From NCBI GenBank assembly GCA_946628005.1, contig CAMOWA010000009.1, positions 1 through 50,122 of the forward strand: a DNA stretch of 50,122 nt, written 5' to 3'. Position 1 is the first letter of the stretch. Every line of letters begins with the position of its first letter. The notes under the pieces are model-generated. The model had not been told where the DNA came from and made no database searches. It was given only the letters and a program-made list of their open reading frames with translations. Both the position numbers and the translations under genes were made by a program. The DNA comes from an uncultured Caryophanales bacterium (GTDB taxonomy: Bacteria > Bacillota_I > Bacilli_A > RF39 > UBA660). This document shows, piece by piece, positions 16,965 through 25,565 of this stretch.

Positions 16965-17984
16965 ATGAAAAATTGCGTAGAATTAATTATAAATTGGTAT
17001 AAAAATAATAAAAGATGTCTTCCTTGGAGAGATGGATGTAATCCTTATTATGTGTGGATAAGTGAAGTTATGCTTCAGCAAACTAGAATTGAGAGTGTTA
17101 TACCATATTATAATCGTTTCATTCATAAAATTCCCAATATAAAAGCCTTAAGTCTAATTGATGAAGATGATCTTTTGAAACTATGGGAAGGATTAGGATA
17201 TTATTCTAGAGCAAGAAACTTAAAGAAAGCCGCTTGCATTATTATGGAACGCTTCAATGGAGTTTTTCCAAGTAATTACGAAGATATTCTATCTCTTCCT
17301 GGTATTGGAGAATATACAGCTGGTGCTATTGCTTCTATCTGTTTTTCTCTAAAAGAAGTATGTATTGATGGTAATGTTATGAGAGTATTTACTCGAATTA
17401 TGAACTATGATTGGGATATTTCTGATAAGAATAATAAAAAAACAGTTAGCTTAGAATTAAAAAAAATACTTCCAGAGAATCCTGGTGATTTTAATCAAGG
17501 TATTATGGAATTAGGGGAAACTATATGTTTACCAAATGGTATTCCTAAATGTAAGGAATGTCCTTTAAAATTTTACTGTTTAGCTTTTTTAAACGGAAAT
17601 TCATCTATCATACCTAGAAAGATTAAAGCGAAAAGTAAGATTGAAGAGGAATATACAATATTTTTATTAAAATATAAAGGAAGAGTTGCTATTAGAAAAA
17701 GAGAGAATGGTTTATTAAAAAACATGTGGGAATTTCCTAATAAACAAGGATTTATTACTTATGAGCAGGTTTTAAAAGAATACCCAAATAATCAGTTTGT
17801 TGAATTGGGAATTACTCATACTCATATTTTTTCTCACAAAAAATGGTTTATGAATAGTTATTATATTGAGCTTACAAATTATATTGATTCTTTTGTATGG
17901 GTATCACTAGATGAGATTGACTCTATTTATGCTTTACCTGGAGCTTTTCAACCATTTTTTAAATACTTAAAAGAAAAAAAATAA
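16965..17984 (+). CDS. mutY: A/G-specific adenine glycosylase MutY
   Basis: A 339-residue DNA repair enzyme that removes adenine mispaired with 8-oxoguanine. It shows WISEVMLQQTR with catalytic Glu34, the helix-hairpin-helix LPGIGEYTAGAIAS (111-124), catalytic Asp135 in IDGNVMRV, and four cluster cysteines (188, 196, 199, 205). Their spacing is C-x7-C-x2-C-x5-C, one residue longer in the first gap than the usual C-x6-C. The C-terminal 110 residues are the Nudix-like 8-oxoG recognition domain (RENGLLKNMWEFPN). It is full length. Start context suggests leaderless translation. Confidence 0.93.
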   Translation: MKNCVELIINWYKNNKRCLPWRDGCNPYYVWISEVMLQQTRIESVIPYYNRFIHKIPNIKALSLIDEDDLLKLWEGLGYYSRARNLKKAACIIMERFNGVFPSNYEDILSLPGIGEYTAGAIASICFSLKEVCIDGNVMRVFTRIMNYDWDISDKNNKKTVSLELKKILPENPGDFNQGIMELGETICLPNGIPKCKECPLKFYCLAFLNGNSSIIPRKIKAKSKIEEEYTIFLLKYKGRVAIRKRENGLLKNMWEFPNKQGFITYEQVLKEYPNNQFVELGITHTHIFSHKKWFMNSYYIELTNYIDSFVWVSLDEIDSIYALPGAFQPFFKYLKEKK

Positions 17985-18011
17985 TCCACAGATTTTGTGA
18001 ATTATTTTTTA
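17980..18011. terminator. bidirectional terminator
   Basis: AATAATCCACA / TTGTGAATTATT stem between convergent genes, with T-rich sequence on the right and A-rich on the left. Confidence 0.55.
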
Positions 18012-18634
18012 TTAAAATACAAATATTTAAAACCATGTTCTTTATAAAAATCACTTGCTTTTGGTATTGGAAAAAATGGATAAAATAATAAGTTATATAA
18101 CTCATCAATTATAAATAATATTGAGATTGTTGTACTTATTATTAATACTATTTTTTCTTGTTTTATTTGACTAATCTTTATTAGTAATGGAAGTATTATA
18201 TAAATCAACAGTAGTCCAGATAGTCCAAAGAAGGTAACACTTCTTAAGCAAACAAATCCTCCTATATTTCCAAAATTTAGTATTTCTTGATTATAATCCC
18301 AACATCTAGTCCATCCTAAAACATCATATAAAATATAACCTGAACATAATTCTAGTATTCCTGTTGAAATCATACTAATAAATAATACTTGAAGAGGCTT
18401 TTTTCTTTTTTTATAAGTTAACCATATAATTAAAAATGATCCATAAGCATAAATATTAATCCATGGAAGATAATTTCCACCTCTCATATAAAATTCTTTA
18501 AACCCACTATTTATATAATAAAAGATAAATTCATATAACCATCCAAAAACTCCAGAGATGATAATTAATAAGGATCCAACTATTATTTTTTGTTTTTTAC
18601 TAAGTTGTATATCTTCTTCTAAATATTTTTTCAT
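18002..18634 (-). CDS. PF06541-type membrane protein (putative ABC transporter permease)
   Basis: A 210-residue protein with about five or six helices. The conserved SGVFGWLYEFIFYY..FYMRGGNYLPWINIYAYG stretch and the later SGYILYDVLGWTRCWDYN with GNIGGFVCLRSVTFFGLSG are the signatures of the PF06541 family, labelled putative ABC-transporter type IV though no ATPase partner is known for most members. None lies beside it here. AAAGGTGAATAG precedes the ATG. The gene for a likely secreted protein is 15 bases upstream. Confidence 0.72.
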   Translation of the reverse strand: MKKYLEEDIQLSKKQKIIVGSLLIIISGVFGWLYEFIFYYINSGFKEFYMRGGNYLPWINIYAYGSFLIIWLTYKKRKKPLQVLFISMISTGILELCSGYILYDVLGWTRCWDYNQEILNFGNIGGFVCLRSVTFFGLSGLLLIYIILPLLIKISQIKQEKIVLIISTTISILFIIDELYNLLFYPFFPIPKASDFYKEHGFKYLYFNKK

Positions 18635-18649
18635 CTATTCACCTTTTTT

Positions 18650-19507
18650 CTAAATAATTGTTCCATAATTATCAATCTTAGCTACTCCACTACTACTATC
18701 CCATTCGAGATTCCATTTTTTGGTAGTTGGATTTCCTGACGAATTATATTTGTTTGTATCTACTTCAAACTCTAAAACGTTAATTGTTCCTCCTGATTTT
18801 GCATGACCATATTTTGTATAGTTACTATCTCTTGTACTTTTTGTATCGGCAATTATACATGGTATTTCCTCTCCATTTTTTAGATGTACTGTTAAATTAT
18901 CCCCATTTTTTCCATAAGTTGGAGCTACAGCAATTAAATAATGATCTACTCCATCTACATTCAATACCGCTATGCCATTTTTATATCTAGCACCATCTGC
19001 TACCCATTTTTCGTGTACTGCTTTTTGACCTGTTCCATCAGCAATTGGAGTTCCTTTACTACTACCTCCTAAATGCCATCCATCTTCACCATAACATGTT
19101 ACAGTATATCCAGACTGATTTATATTATTAGGAATCTCTACGGATGAAATTGGGGTGCCAGAATTCGCTAAACCTTTTTGAGTAATATTAATCTTTCCGT
19201 TGCTATCAAGTGAGACAATCATATTTTTAGCTTTTTCATCTCCATCTTTATATGCAGTTGCTGTGTCAATTAAATAATTACCTAATTTAGAAAAGTTATC
19301 TGTCAATAAATCTATTCTTTTATCTACATTAGTAAAGATTTCTAGACAATTCTCACAAATAGGTCCCATAAATATAGTATCTGAATTTAATTTTGCTTTT
19401 AAATCTGCAATATTATTTTTACTAGTATCTAAATTATCATTTAAATTTTTTATACTAGCTAATCCTGTCTCAAAATCGCCGTAATCTCCTACGTTATAAT
19501 TATTCAT
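18650..19507 (-). CDS. candidate type VII substrate: WXG-like hairpin plus beta-barrel-like domain
   Basis: A 285-residue protein with no Sec signal peptide. Residues 1-97 predict two long helices with a turn at TIFMGPICENC, where F-M-G occupies the place of W-x-G; the second helix ends with YKDGD, matching the Y-x3-D/E type VII export signal. From about residue 115 a different domain begins: YTVTCYGEDGWHLGG, ADGARYKNGIAVL, YLIAVAPTYGKNGD, EEIPCIIADTKS and a final NVLEFEVD. The ..AVAP..GKNGD..IIADTKS.. order recalls double-psi barrel or 3D-type wall-acting domains. So it may be exported by the EssC system at 45-50 kb and act outside the cell. Both the hairpin and the export are inference. Confidence 0.55.
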   Translation of the reverse strand: MNNYNVGDYGDFETGLASIKNLNDNLDTSKNNIADLKAKLNSDTIFMGPICENCLEIFTNVDKRIDLLTDNFSKLGNYLIDTATAYKDGDEKAKNMIVSLDSNGKINITQKGLANSGTPISSVEIPNNINQSGYTVTCYGEDGWHLGGSSKGTPIADGTGQKAVHEKWVADGARYKNGIAVLNVDGVDHYLIAVAPTYGKNGDNLTVHLKNGEEIPCIIADTKSTRDSNYTKYGHAKSGGTINVLEFEVDTNKYNSSGNPTTKKWNLEWDSSSGVAKIDNYGTII

Positions 19508-19562
19508 AGTATAACCTCATCTCTCCTAGTATTAATTATATTATATCATGATGGAGTTAATA

Positions 19563-19599
19563 ATAAAAAAAATAAAAGCTATTTTACATGCTTTTATTT
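19563..19599 (-). terminator. terminator of the lipoprotein gene
   Basis: On the minus strand AATAAAAGC / GCTTTTATT stem with a T8 run. Confidence 0.6.
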
Positions 19600-20151
19600 A
19601 ATTTTTTCAAATTTTAATGAATTAAAGAATGCTTGTACTTGTGTGTCTGCTACAACATCTGCAACAACTATATCTTGATTAGAGTCTATTCTATCAATTG
19701 AAACAAACAAAATTTTAGCTTTATCTTCTTCTTTATCCGTTTCTAATAAAATGTTCAGATATAGTCCACTACTGTATTCTCCATAAGCATATGCTTCATA
19801 TTTCCCAAACTTATACTCCTTGTAATACTTTTGGGCTTTTCTTATTTCTTGGGTTTTTTGATAGCTATCTTGATACATATGAGTATAATACATTTGATAA
19901 CTTAAATCTAAATCCTCGTTTTTAAATGATATTTCTTTACTTCTTCCTTCATCTTCCTCTTCAACTTCAGAATAATTCTCTTCTTTATCATAGGTAAATG
20001 TTGTCTTATATCCAAATTTTTCATCTGTTAAAGTTATAGTTTTTGTATTGTTTTCTTTTGGTTTAATTTCTTGTTTTTTATCACACCCTGTTAATAGAAT
20101 ACTAAATACAGTTACCATCAATAATATTATAGCAATTTTCTTTTTTATCAT
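19594..20151 (-). CDS. lipoprotein of unknown function
   Basis: A 185-residue protein with a lipoprotein signal peptide ending LLTGC (lipidated Cys23). The mature part is very acidic and Lys-rich (EENYSEVEEEDEGRSKE) followed by a compact domain with YGEYSSGLYLNILL and a C-terminal VQAFFNSLKF. I recognise no family; the shape resembles small surface lipoproteins of related bacteria. AAGGAAGAT precedes the ATG. It is monocistronic. Confidence 0.65.
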   Translation of the reverse strand: MIKKKIAIILLMVTVFSILLTGCDKKQEIKPKENNTKTITLTDEKFGYKTTFTYDKEENYSEVEEEDEGRSKEISFKNEDLDLSYQMYYTHMYQDSYQKTQEIRKAQKYYKEYKFGKYEAYAYGEYSSGLYLNILLETDKEEDKAKILFVSIDRIDSNQDIVVADVVADTQVQAFFNSLKFEKIK

Positions 20152-20216
20152 ATAATCTTCCTTTCTAGTTTTATAATAACATAATAATTATTTTAATCAA
20201 TAATTTTAATGATTAT

Positions 20217-20789
20217 TTAAGTTAGTGGTTTACATTTATAATCATATAATAAATCATTTATTATATTTAAATTATATATTTTTTCTTTAAAACAAAAACG
20301 TATAATTAAATCATAAGTTGAGTTTTTTGGTAGTGAATAAGATGCACTTTCTAAGAAATCAACTATTTCACTCTCATTTAATTCAAGAGCTATTCCTAAA
20401 AGAATAATCGTTTCTTTGCTAGGATGATAATCTTTATTTCCTCTTATTTTACTAAATAGTCTTCTATCTATATGGACTTTATTATATACATCAGAGTCTT
20501 TTAATTCTTTCCGATCAATATAAGAAAATAATTTTGTTTGAAACGTTTCCTCATTTTTATTTTCATTTATATAATTTTCTATTCCTGCTTCTTCATAGTC
20601 ATAAAAAGAATTTGTCTTGTATGATTCATTACCATAAAAATGTTTTTTTTCTTCTAAAGGGTATTCATCCTCATCTAATAGATATTCACCGCTAAATGAT
20701 TTACTTTTCCTTTTAAAAATCTTTGATAATAAATTATTTTCTTCTTTATTATCTTTAATATATTGCTTTAATTTTTCTTTTATATCCAT
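20217..20789 (-). CDS. HTH-type regulator-like protein
   Basis: A 190-residue protein. The first 85 residues are charged and low in complexity. The C-terminal 105 residues resemble a lambda-repressor/XRE-like helical domain: FQTKLFSYIDRKELKDSDVYNKV, HIDRRLFSKIRGNKDYHPSK (candidate recognition helix), ETIILLGIALELNESEIVDFLESA. Such proteins occur beside vWA genes in related genomes, and here the vWA gene diverges from a shared 72-base region. A regulatory or adaptor role is inference. Confidence 0.5.
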   Translation of the reverse strand: MDIKEKLKQYIKDNKEENNLLSKIFKRKSKSFSGEYLLDEDEYPLEEKKHFYGNESYKTNSFYDYEEAGIENYINENKNEETFQTKLFSYIDRKELKDSDVYNKVHIDRRLFSKIRGNKDYHPSKETIILLGIALELNESEIVDFLESASYSLPKNSTYDLIIRFCFKEKIYNLNIINDLLYDYKCKPLT

Positions 20790-20861
20790 AATTTGTCTCC
20801 TTTCATGCGACCAATACGTTTTCTTTTTTTGTTACTATTATATCATGAAAGGAGAGAGAAT

Positions 20862-21461
20862 ATGAAAAGCAATCGTAAACTTGATGTTATATTTGTATTA
20901 GATAAGAGTGGTTCTATGTCAAGTAATACAGAAGAAACTATTAGTAGTTTTAATGAATATTTAGAAAAGGAGAAAAATAATAAATATGAAACTTTTGTAA
21001 CTACTATGTTGTTTAATCAAACAAATCATTTTTTACATAAATCTCAATCAATTCATAATATAAAGCCATTAACAAAAAATGATTATTATGCTCAAGGATG
21101 TACTGCTTTATATGATGCATTGGGAGATGCTATTCATTATATGGAAAATAAAAAAACAGATAAAGTTTTGTTTGTTATAATAACGGATGGATATGAAAAT
21201 GCTTCTGTAAAATATAATCAAAAAACAATTTTTAAAAAAATTAATACTCATAAAAATTGGGAATTTCTATATATAGGTGCTGATATAGATTCTTATCAGG
21301 CTGGTGGTGATATAGGAATTCGAAAAGATCGGATTGCAAATTTTAAAAAAGGAAAAACTGGAACATCAAAATTATTTAGGGCCATTGAAAATTTTGAATA
21401 TGGTTTAATGAATGAAGACGCAGATTATGATTTAGAAATGTGGAAAGATGAACTTGATTAA
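20862..21461 (+). CDS. von Willebrand factor A domain protein
   Basis: A 199-residue cytoplasmic protein that is almost only a vWA domain. The metal-ion site is complete: D14-K-S16-G-S18 in FVLDKSGSMSS, a Thr in AQGCTALYDALGD, and an Asp in FVIITDGYENAS. Such domains bind protein partners through a divalent ion. The ATG at 20862 is chosen because AAAGGAGAGA lies just upstream; an in-frame ATG at 20793 overlaps the divergent promoter region. No signal peptide. It probably works with the divergent HTH-like protein. Confidence 0.78.
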   Translation: MKSNRKLDVIFVLDKSGSMSSNTEETISSFNEYLEKEKNNKYETFVTTMLFNQTNHFLHKSQSIHNIKPLTKNDYYAQGCTALYDALGDAIHYMENKKTDKVLFVIITDGYENASVKYNQKTIFKKINTHKNWEFLYIGADIDSYQAGGDIGIRKDRIANFKKGKTGTSKLFRAIENFEYGLMNEDADYDLEMWKDELD

Positions 21462-21466
21462 TACTA

Positions 21467-21497
21467 AAAAACTAATGATTAAATTTCATTAGTTTTT
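21467..21497. terminator. bidirectional terminator
   Basis: AAAACTAATGA / TCATTAGTTTT stem flanked by A and T runs, between the convergent vWA and FtsK-like genes. Confidence 0.65.
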
Positions 21498-22373
21498 GTT
21501 TATTTCATAATAATTGCTTATTTCTTTAATTTCTTTTTCAGATATTTCAGGTACTTCTAATCTTTCTTTTTCATTCCCATGAATATATAATAAATTCCCT
21601 ATTTTGGTTATAAAGTCTAAATCTTCCTTACTTAACTGTTCATTAAGAGAAAAATCATCTTGTTCTCCAGGAGATAAAGTTAAATAAATAGAACTATCGA
21701 CTAAGTTTAATAGTTTTTTATTTAATACTTTTCTACTAGGAGTATCTGTAGTTAAAATAAAAAATACATTTTGATTTTTGGCATCTTCTAAAAGTTGTAC
21801 AATTTGAGAATAAATATTACTTTTATATGAGCAAATATCATATAAATCATCAATAATAACTAAAAGAGGCTGTTTTTCTTCTTGATTCTTTCGTCTATTG
21901 ACTTCTTTTTCTAGGTCATCTAACTCATCTAATATATCATTTGGATAACTTAGTGTATTCTTTATATAATGTGGAATACTATTAAAAGCACTTAATTCTA
22001 CAATACTTGTATCCATCGTTATTATCTTAATATCATCCTTTGTGTACTTTATAGAAAGTGAAGCAATAATATTATTTAATAATATTGATTTTCCTCCACC
22101 TGTTGTTCCAATTATTAATAAATTTGGATTTTTACATAGATTAATTGTTTTTACATTGTTTTTTTCATCTAATCCAATGGGAATAATTATATCCGAGTTC
22201 TTTTCATACTGATTTAACATATTATTAAATTTTGTTTCTGAAGACAATTCTATTTCTTTATGAGTTTTTATATCGTTTGATTTTTTTGTTTCCTTATTAT
22301 AATCATAAAATGTAAATATAAAAACTATACTAAAAATGACTAAATACAAACTGATTATTATTAAATTTATCAT
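21489..22373 (-). CDS. orphan FtsK/SpoIIIE-like membrane ATPase
   Basis: A 294-residue protein with one N-terminal membrane helix (about 3-22) and one RecA-fold ATPase domain of the FtsK/SpoIIIE/EssC kind: Walker A GTTGGGKS (about 89-96) in the typical NPNLLIIGTTGGGKS context, then IITMDTSIVEL and Walker B LLVIIDDLYD, then VFFILTTDTP. It lacks the four-helix membrane part and gamma domain of FtsK and the FHA part of EssC. Such short FtsK-like proteins take part in conjugation or type VII export. The ATG at 22373 is chosen, with AGGAG six bases upstream; no other transfer genes are near. Confidence 0.72.
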   Translation of the reverse strand: MINLIIISLYLVIFSIVFIFTFYDYNKETKKSNDIKTHKEIELSSETKFNNMLNQYEKNSDIIIPIGLDEKNNVKTINLCKNPNLLIIGTTGGGKSILLNNIIASLSIKYTKDDIKIITMDTSIVELSAFNSIPHYIKNTLSYPNDILDELDDLEKEVNRRKNQEEKQPLLVIIDDLYDICSYKSNIYSQIVQLLEDAKNQNVFFILTTDTPSRKVLNKKLLNLVDSSIYLTLSPGEQDDFSLNEQLSKEDLDFITKIGNLLYIHGNEKERLEVPEISEKEIKEISNYYEINKN

Positions 22374-22480
22374 ATACATCTCCTATAATGATATTTTATC
22401 ATATTTTAAAAAAAAATAAAAAAATAAATAAATATGTATTATAATATTATTGTAAATAAAATAATGGAGGAATAACTATA

Positions 22481-23104
22481 ATGAATACTTTCAAAAAGAA
22501 AATGAAAGAAAAAATTAAAATATATTCTAATGATCAATATTTAGATGGATATATAAACAACGAATTTTTAACAGATGATGGGGATGCTGACATATTTTTA
22601 AGACTTCATAATAAAAATGAACTATTTGATGAAAGAACAGTTGGTGATCAAAAAGAATTGTTGAATAGTGTATATGAATATATTGAACAAAAAACATCTG
22701 TACTTAGTAGTTCTGTTAAAATTCATTTACATTTTGTTGGTGTATCTTTAACTAGTAGAGAACAAGGAATAGCAAGACATATTCTTAAAGAACACTATGC
22801 TATTGAGTTATATAAAGTTCAAAAAGAATATAGTAAATATAGAAATAAAATAATTGGATTAATAATAATTGGATTTTTATCTTTATTTTCTTATTTATTA
22901 CTATATTTACATACAGATTTTAATTTTTTCTTAGAAGTATTTGGATTTTTATTTTCTTTTTCTCTTTGGGAAGCATTTGATTGCTACTTATATACTTTTA
23001 GTGATATAAAAGAAACTAGAATTGCAGTAACCCAAAACTTATTGATGGATGTTGATTTTCAAGAAATTAATATACAAAATAATAAACCCCAATTGGATAA
23101 TTAG
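22481..23104 (+). CDS. hypothetical two-helix membrane protein
   Basis: A 207-residue protein. Residues about 1-120 are cytoplasmic and charged (DDGDADIFLRLHNKNELFDERTVGDQKELLN), followed by two hydrophobic helices (about 126-143 and 147-165) and an acidic tail. I do not recognise the family. GGAGGAATAACTATA precedes the ATG. It diverges from the FtsK-like gene, with about 100 bases between starts. Confidence 0.55.
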   Translation: MNTFKKKMKEKIKIYSNDQYLDGYINNEFLTDDGDADIFLRLHNKNELFDERTVGDQKELLNSVYEYIEQKTSVLSSSVKIHLHFVGVSLTSREQGIARHILKEHYAIELYKVQKEYSKYRNKIIGLIIIGFLSLFSYLLLYLHTDFNFFLEVFGFLFSFSLWEAFDCYLYTFSDIKETRIAVTQNLLMDVDFQEINIQNNKPQLDN

Positions 23105-23116
23105 GGTTTATTATTT
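23081..23116. terminator. hairpin terminator between convergent genes
   Basis: AATAAACCC / GGGTTTATT arms overlapping the end of the upstream gene. The T run is weak. Confidence 0.45.
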
Positions 23117-23132
23117 AATAAGTTTATTGGTT

Positions 23133-23807
23133 TTAATGTTTTTTCTTTTTTTCAATGTTTAGATATTCATATAAATATGCGGCTAGTGCTCCACCAATTA
23201 GTGGTGCAACTATAAATACCCAGACTTGCTTAATAGCATCTCCCATTAAGAATATAGCTGGAGCTAAACTTCTAGCTGGATTTACTGATGTTCCGGTTAA
23301 AGGAATTCCTATTAAATGAACAAAAGTTAATGTTAAACCTATTACAATTCCAGAAACATTTGAAAATTTATCATCACTAGTAACACCTAGGATTGTATAA
23401 ACAAATACACATGTTAATACAATTTCTGTTACAAGAGCAGATACTAAACTAATATTATTTGAAGATATTTCACCAAAGGCGTTTGCTCCAAGTGAAGATG
23501 TTCCAAAACTTGTTCCAGATAAAATTAAGAATAATATTCCAGTTCCTAGTAAAGCTCCTAGTATTTGAGCAATAACATAGTATGCAAAGTCTTCTCTTTT
23601 CATTTTACCTGTAATTAGCATTGCAAGTGATACAGCTGGATTGACATGACATCCAGATATATTTCCTATTACATAAGCTTCAGCTATTATAGCAAGTCCA
23701 AATGCTAATGCAGTTGCTACTAAGTTTCCATTTGAAACAACTGCTATACCAGTTCCGAAAAATACTAATACAAATGTACCAATGAATTCAGCAACATACT
23801 TTTTCAT
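23133..23807 (-). CDS. aquaporin / glycerol facilitator family channel
   Basis: A 224-residue channel with six helices and both half-helix signatures: GCHVNPAVS in the first half and GTSVNPARS in the second. This is the MIP family, which moves water or small neutral solutes across the membrane. The compact size and the Thr-Ser-Val before the second NPA, with Arg after it, fit an AqpZ-like water channel rather than GlpF, but this is not certain. The start at 23807 (MKKYVAEFIGTFVLVFFG) is chosen because GAAAGGAG lies upstream; in-frame codons to 23858 read unusual basic residues. Confidence 0.88.
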   Translation of the reverse strand: MKKYVAEFIGTFVLVFFGTGIAVVSNGNLVATALAFGLAIIAEAYVIGNISGCHVNPAVSLAMLITGKMKREDFAYYVIAQILGALLGTGILFLILSGTSFGTSSLGANAFGEISSNNISLVSALVTEIVLTCVFVYTILGVTSDDKFSNVSGIVIGLTLTFVHLIGIPLTGTSVNPARSLAPAIFLMGDAIKQVWVFIVAPLIGGALAAYLYEYLNIEKKKKH

Positions 23808-23927
23808 TTCTATTCTCCTTTCTATTTTCATTTTATTTCTTCTAGTCCATCTTGTCAATTCCCTTTTTATTTACTTTTTTATTGTTTTTTTTGATATAAT
23901 ATGATTATATTTTTAGGAAGTGATTTT

Positions 23928-24824
23928 GTGAACTTATTAAAAAATTGTGTTATCTGCCCTCGTAAATGTGGAGTAAACCGTTATCAAGAACGTGGATTTT
24001 GTGGAGCGGATAATACTATTAAAGTTTCTTATTATAGTCTTCATATGTGGGAAGAACCTGTTTTATCTGGTAAAAATGGTAGTGGAACTATCTTTTTTTC
24101 TCATTGTAATTTAAGGTGTCTTTACTGTCAAAATAAAAAAATAAGTATAGATGGGTACGGAAAGAAGATTTCAAATAAGAAGTTAAAAGAAATAATGTTA
24201 AAATTGCAAGCAGAAGGAGCACATAATATTAATCTTGTTACACCAACTCATTATATTCCACAAATTGTTAAAATATTACATAATATTAAAGATAAAGAAT
24301 TAAAAATTCCTGTCGTATATAATACAAGTAGTTATGAAAATGTTGGTTCTTTAAAAATTCTTAATGGATTAGTAGATATTTATTTAGCAGATTTAAGATA
24401 TTATGATGATGAATTAGCTAAAAAGTATTCTTTCTGTGATAATTATTTTGAAATTGCTACTATGGCAATTGATGAGATGTTCCGCCAAACTGGAACAATC
24501 GTTTTTGATAAGGATGGAATGATGAGAAAAGGTCTTATTGTACGAGTATTAGTTCTTCCTGGTCATGTACATGATGCTAAGGAAATTATTCAATATTTAT
24601 ATCAAACTTATCATGATGATATTTATATTAGTATTATGAATCAATATACACCTATTGAAAAATATTGTTATGAAAATTTAAATCGAAAACTTACAGAAGA
24701 AGAATATGAAGATGTTATAAATTATGCTCTTACGATTGGTGTTTCTAAAGCTTTTATTCAAGAAGGAGATACGGCTCTTGAAAGTTTTATTCCTGATTTC
24801 AATACTTCTGTACTTGATAATTAA
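23928..24824 (+). CDS. PflA-like radical SAM protein
   Basis: A 298-residue radical S-adenosylmethionine protein. The cluster motif C-x3-C-x2-C is at residues 60-67 (HCNLRCLYCQN). Four further cysteines near the N-terminus (7, 10, 14, 25: CVICPRKCGV..GFCG) form the second signature of the group annotated as pyruvate formate-lyase activating enzyme homologues (COG1313). The actual substrate of this branch is not established and no pflB lies nearby. The GTG at 23928 is the start, with AGGAAGTGATTTT upstream; the frame is open to an ATG at 23901 inside the promoter region (GATATAAT). Confidence 0.8.
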   Translation: MNLLKNCVICPRKCGVNRYQERGFCGADNTIKVSYYSLHMWEEPVLSGKNGSGTIFFSHCNLRCLYCQNKKISIDGYGKKISNKKLKEIMLKLQAEGAHNINLVTPTHYIPQIVKILHNIKDKELKIPVVYNTSSYENVGSLKILNGLVDIYLADLRYYDDELAKKYSFCDNYFEIATMAIDEMFRQTGTIVFDKDGMMRKGLIVRVLVLPGHVHDAKEIIQYLYQTYHDDIYISIMNQYTPIEKYCYENLNRKLTEEEYEDVINYALTIGVSKAFIQEGDTALESFIPDFNTSVLDN

Positions 24825-24916
24825 TTTTTTATTCTTGTGAAATTTTTATGAAATATCCTTTTTTTCTATTCTTTATTTTAAAAAATTGTGTTATATTTGT
24901 TTTAGGAGGTTAGAAA

Positions 24917-25516
24917 ATGAATAAAATTAAATATTTAGTTCTTGCATTAGCTTTTTTTGTTTTTATTCCATTTGTTGCTTTTGCAGAAGATGACGTTGAA
25001 GAATCTACTACTGAAGAAGTAGAAACTACTGAAGAGGCTGGTGAGGCAAATACAAATGAAGTTAATGTATATTTTTTTAGAGGCCAAGGTTGCCCACACT
25101 GTGAAGAAGCAGAAGAATGGTTTAAGAGCATTGAAGAAGAACATGGTTCTAAATTTAAAATAGTTGACTATGAAACTTGGTATAACGAAGATAATAAAGA
25201 AATGTTTCGTAAAGTTTTAAAAGCTAGAAATGAATATGTTAGTGATGATGAATCTCTTGGAGTTCCATATATTGTTGTTGGAAATAAATCTTGGAATGGC
25301 TTTGCAGAAAACTACACCTCAGAAATACTTGATGCTATAAATTCTGAATATGCTAAGGCTGATAAAGATCGTTATGATATTATGAAATATATTGATTCAA
25401 CAAGTAAAAAGAAAGAAGACAATTCCAATAATGATGCAATTGCACTTCTATTGATATTAGTTGTTGTACTAGGTATTGGCTACGGCATATATTCTGCTAG
25501 AAAAAAAACTAGTTAA
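24917..25516 (+). CDS. membrane-anchored extracellular thioredoxin-fold protein
   Basis: A 199-residue protein with a Sec signal peptide (1-23, ending AFAE), an acidic Thr/Glu-rich linker (24-48), a thioredoxin fold (49-140) with active site C59-P-H-C62 in FFRGQGCPHCEE and cis-Pro loop GVPYIVV, and a C-terminal hydrophobic helix (about 174-191) followed by ARKKTS. It should sit on the outer face of the membrane and handle disulfides of secreted proteins. The Cys-rich exported domain at 1.4-2.6 kb is a possible client. AGGAGG precedes the ATG. Its terminator is strong. Confidence 0.85.
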   Translation: MNKIKYLVLALAFFVFIPFVAFAEDDVEESTTEEVETTEEAGEANTNEVNVYFFRGQGCPHCEEAEEWFKSIEEEHGSKFKIVDYETWYNEDNKEMFRKVLKARNEYVSDDESLGVPYIVVGNKSWNGFAENYTSEILDAINSEYAKADKDRYDIMKYIDSTSKKKEDNSNNDAIALLLILVVVLGIGYGIYSARKKTS

Positions 25517-25547
25517 AAACAAGGAAATGTATTCCTTGTTTTTTTAT
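25515..25547 (+). terminator. rho-independent terminator
   Basis: AAAACAAGGAA-ATGTA-TTCCTTGTTTT and T run after the thioredoxin gene. Confidence 0.7.
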
Positions 25548-25565
25548 TCACAAAATTTGTGGATT

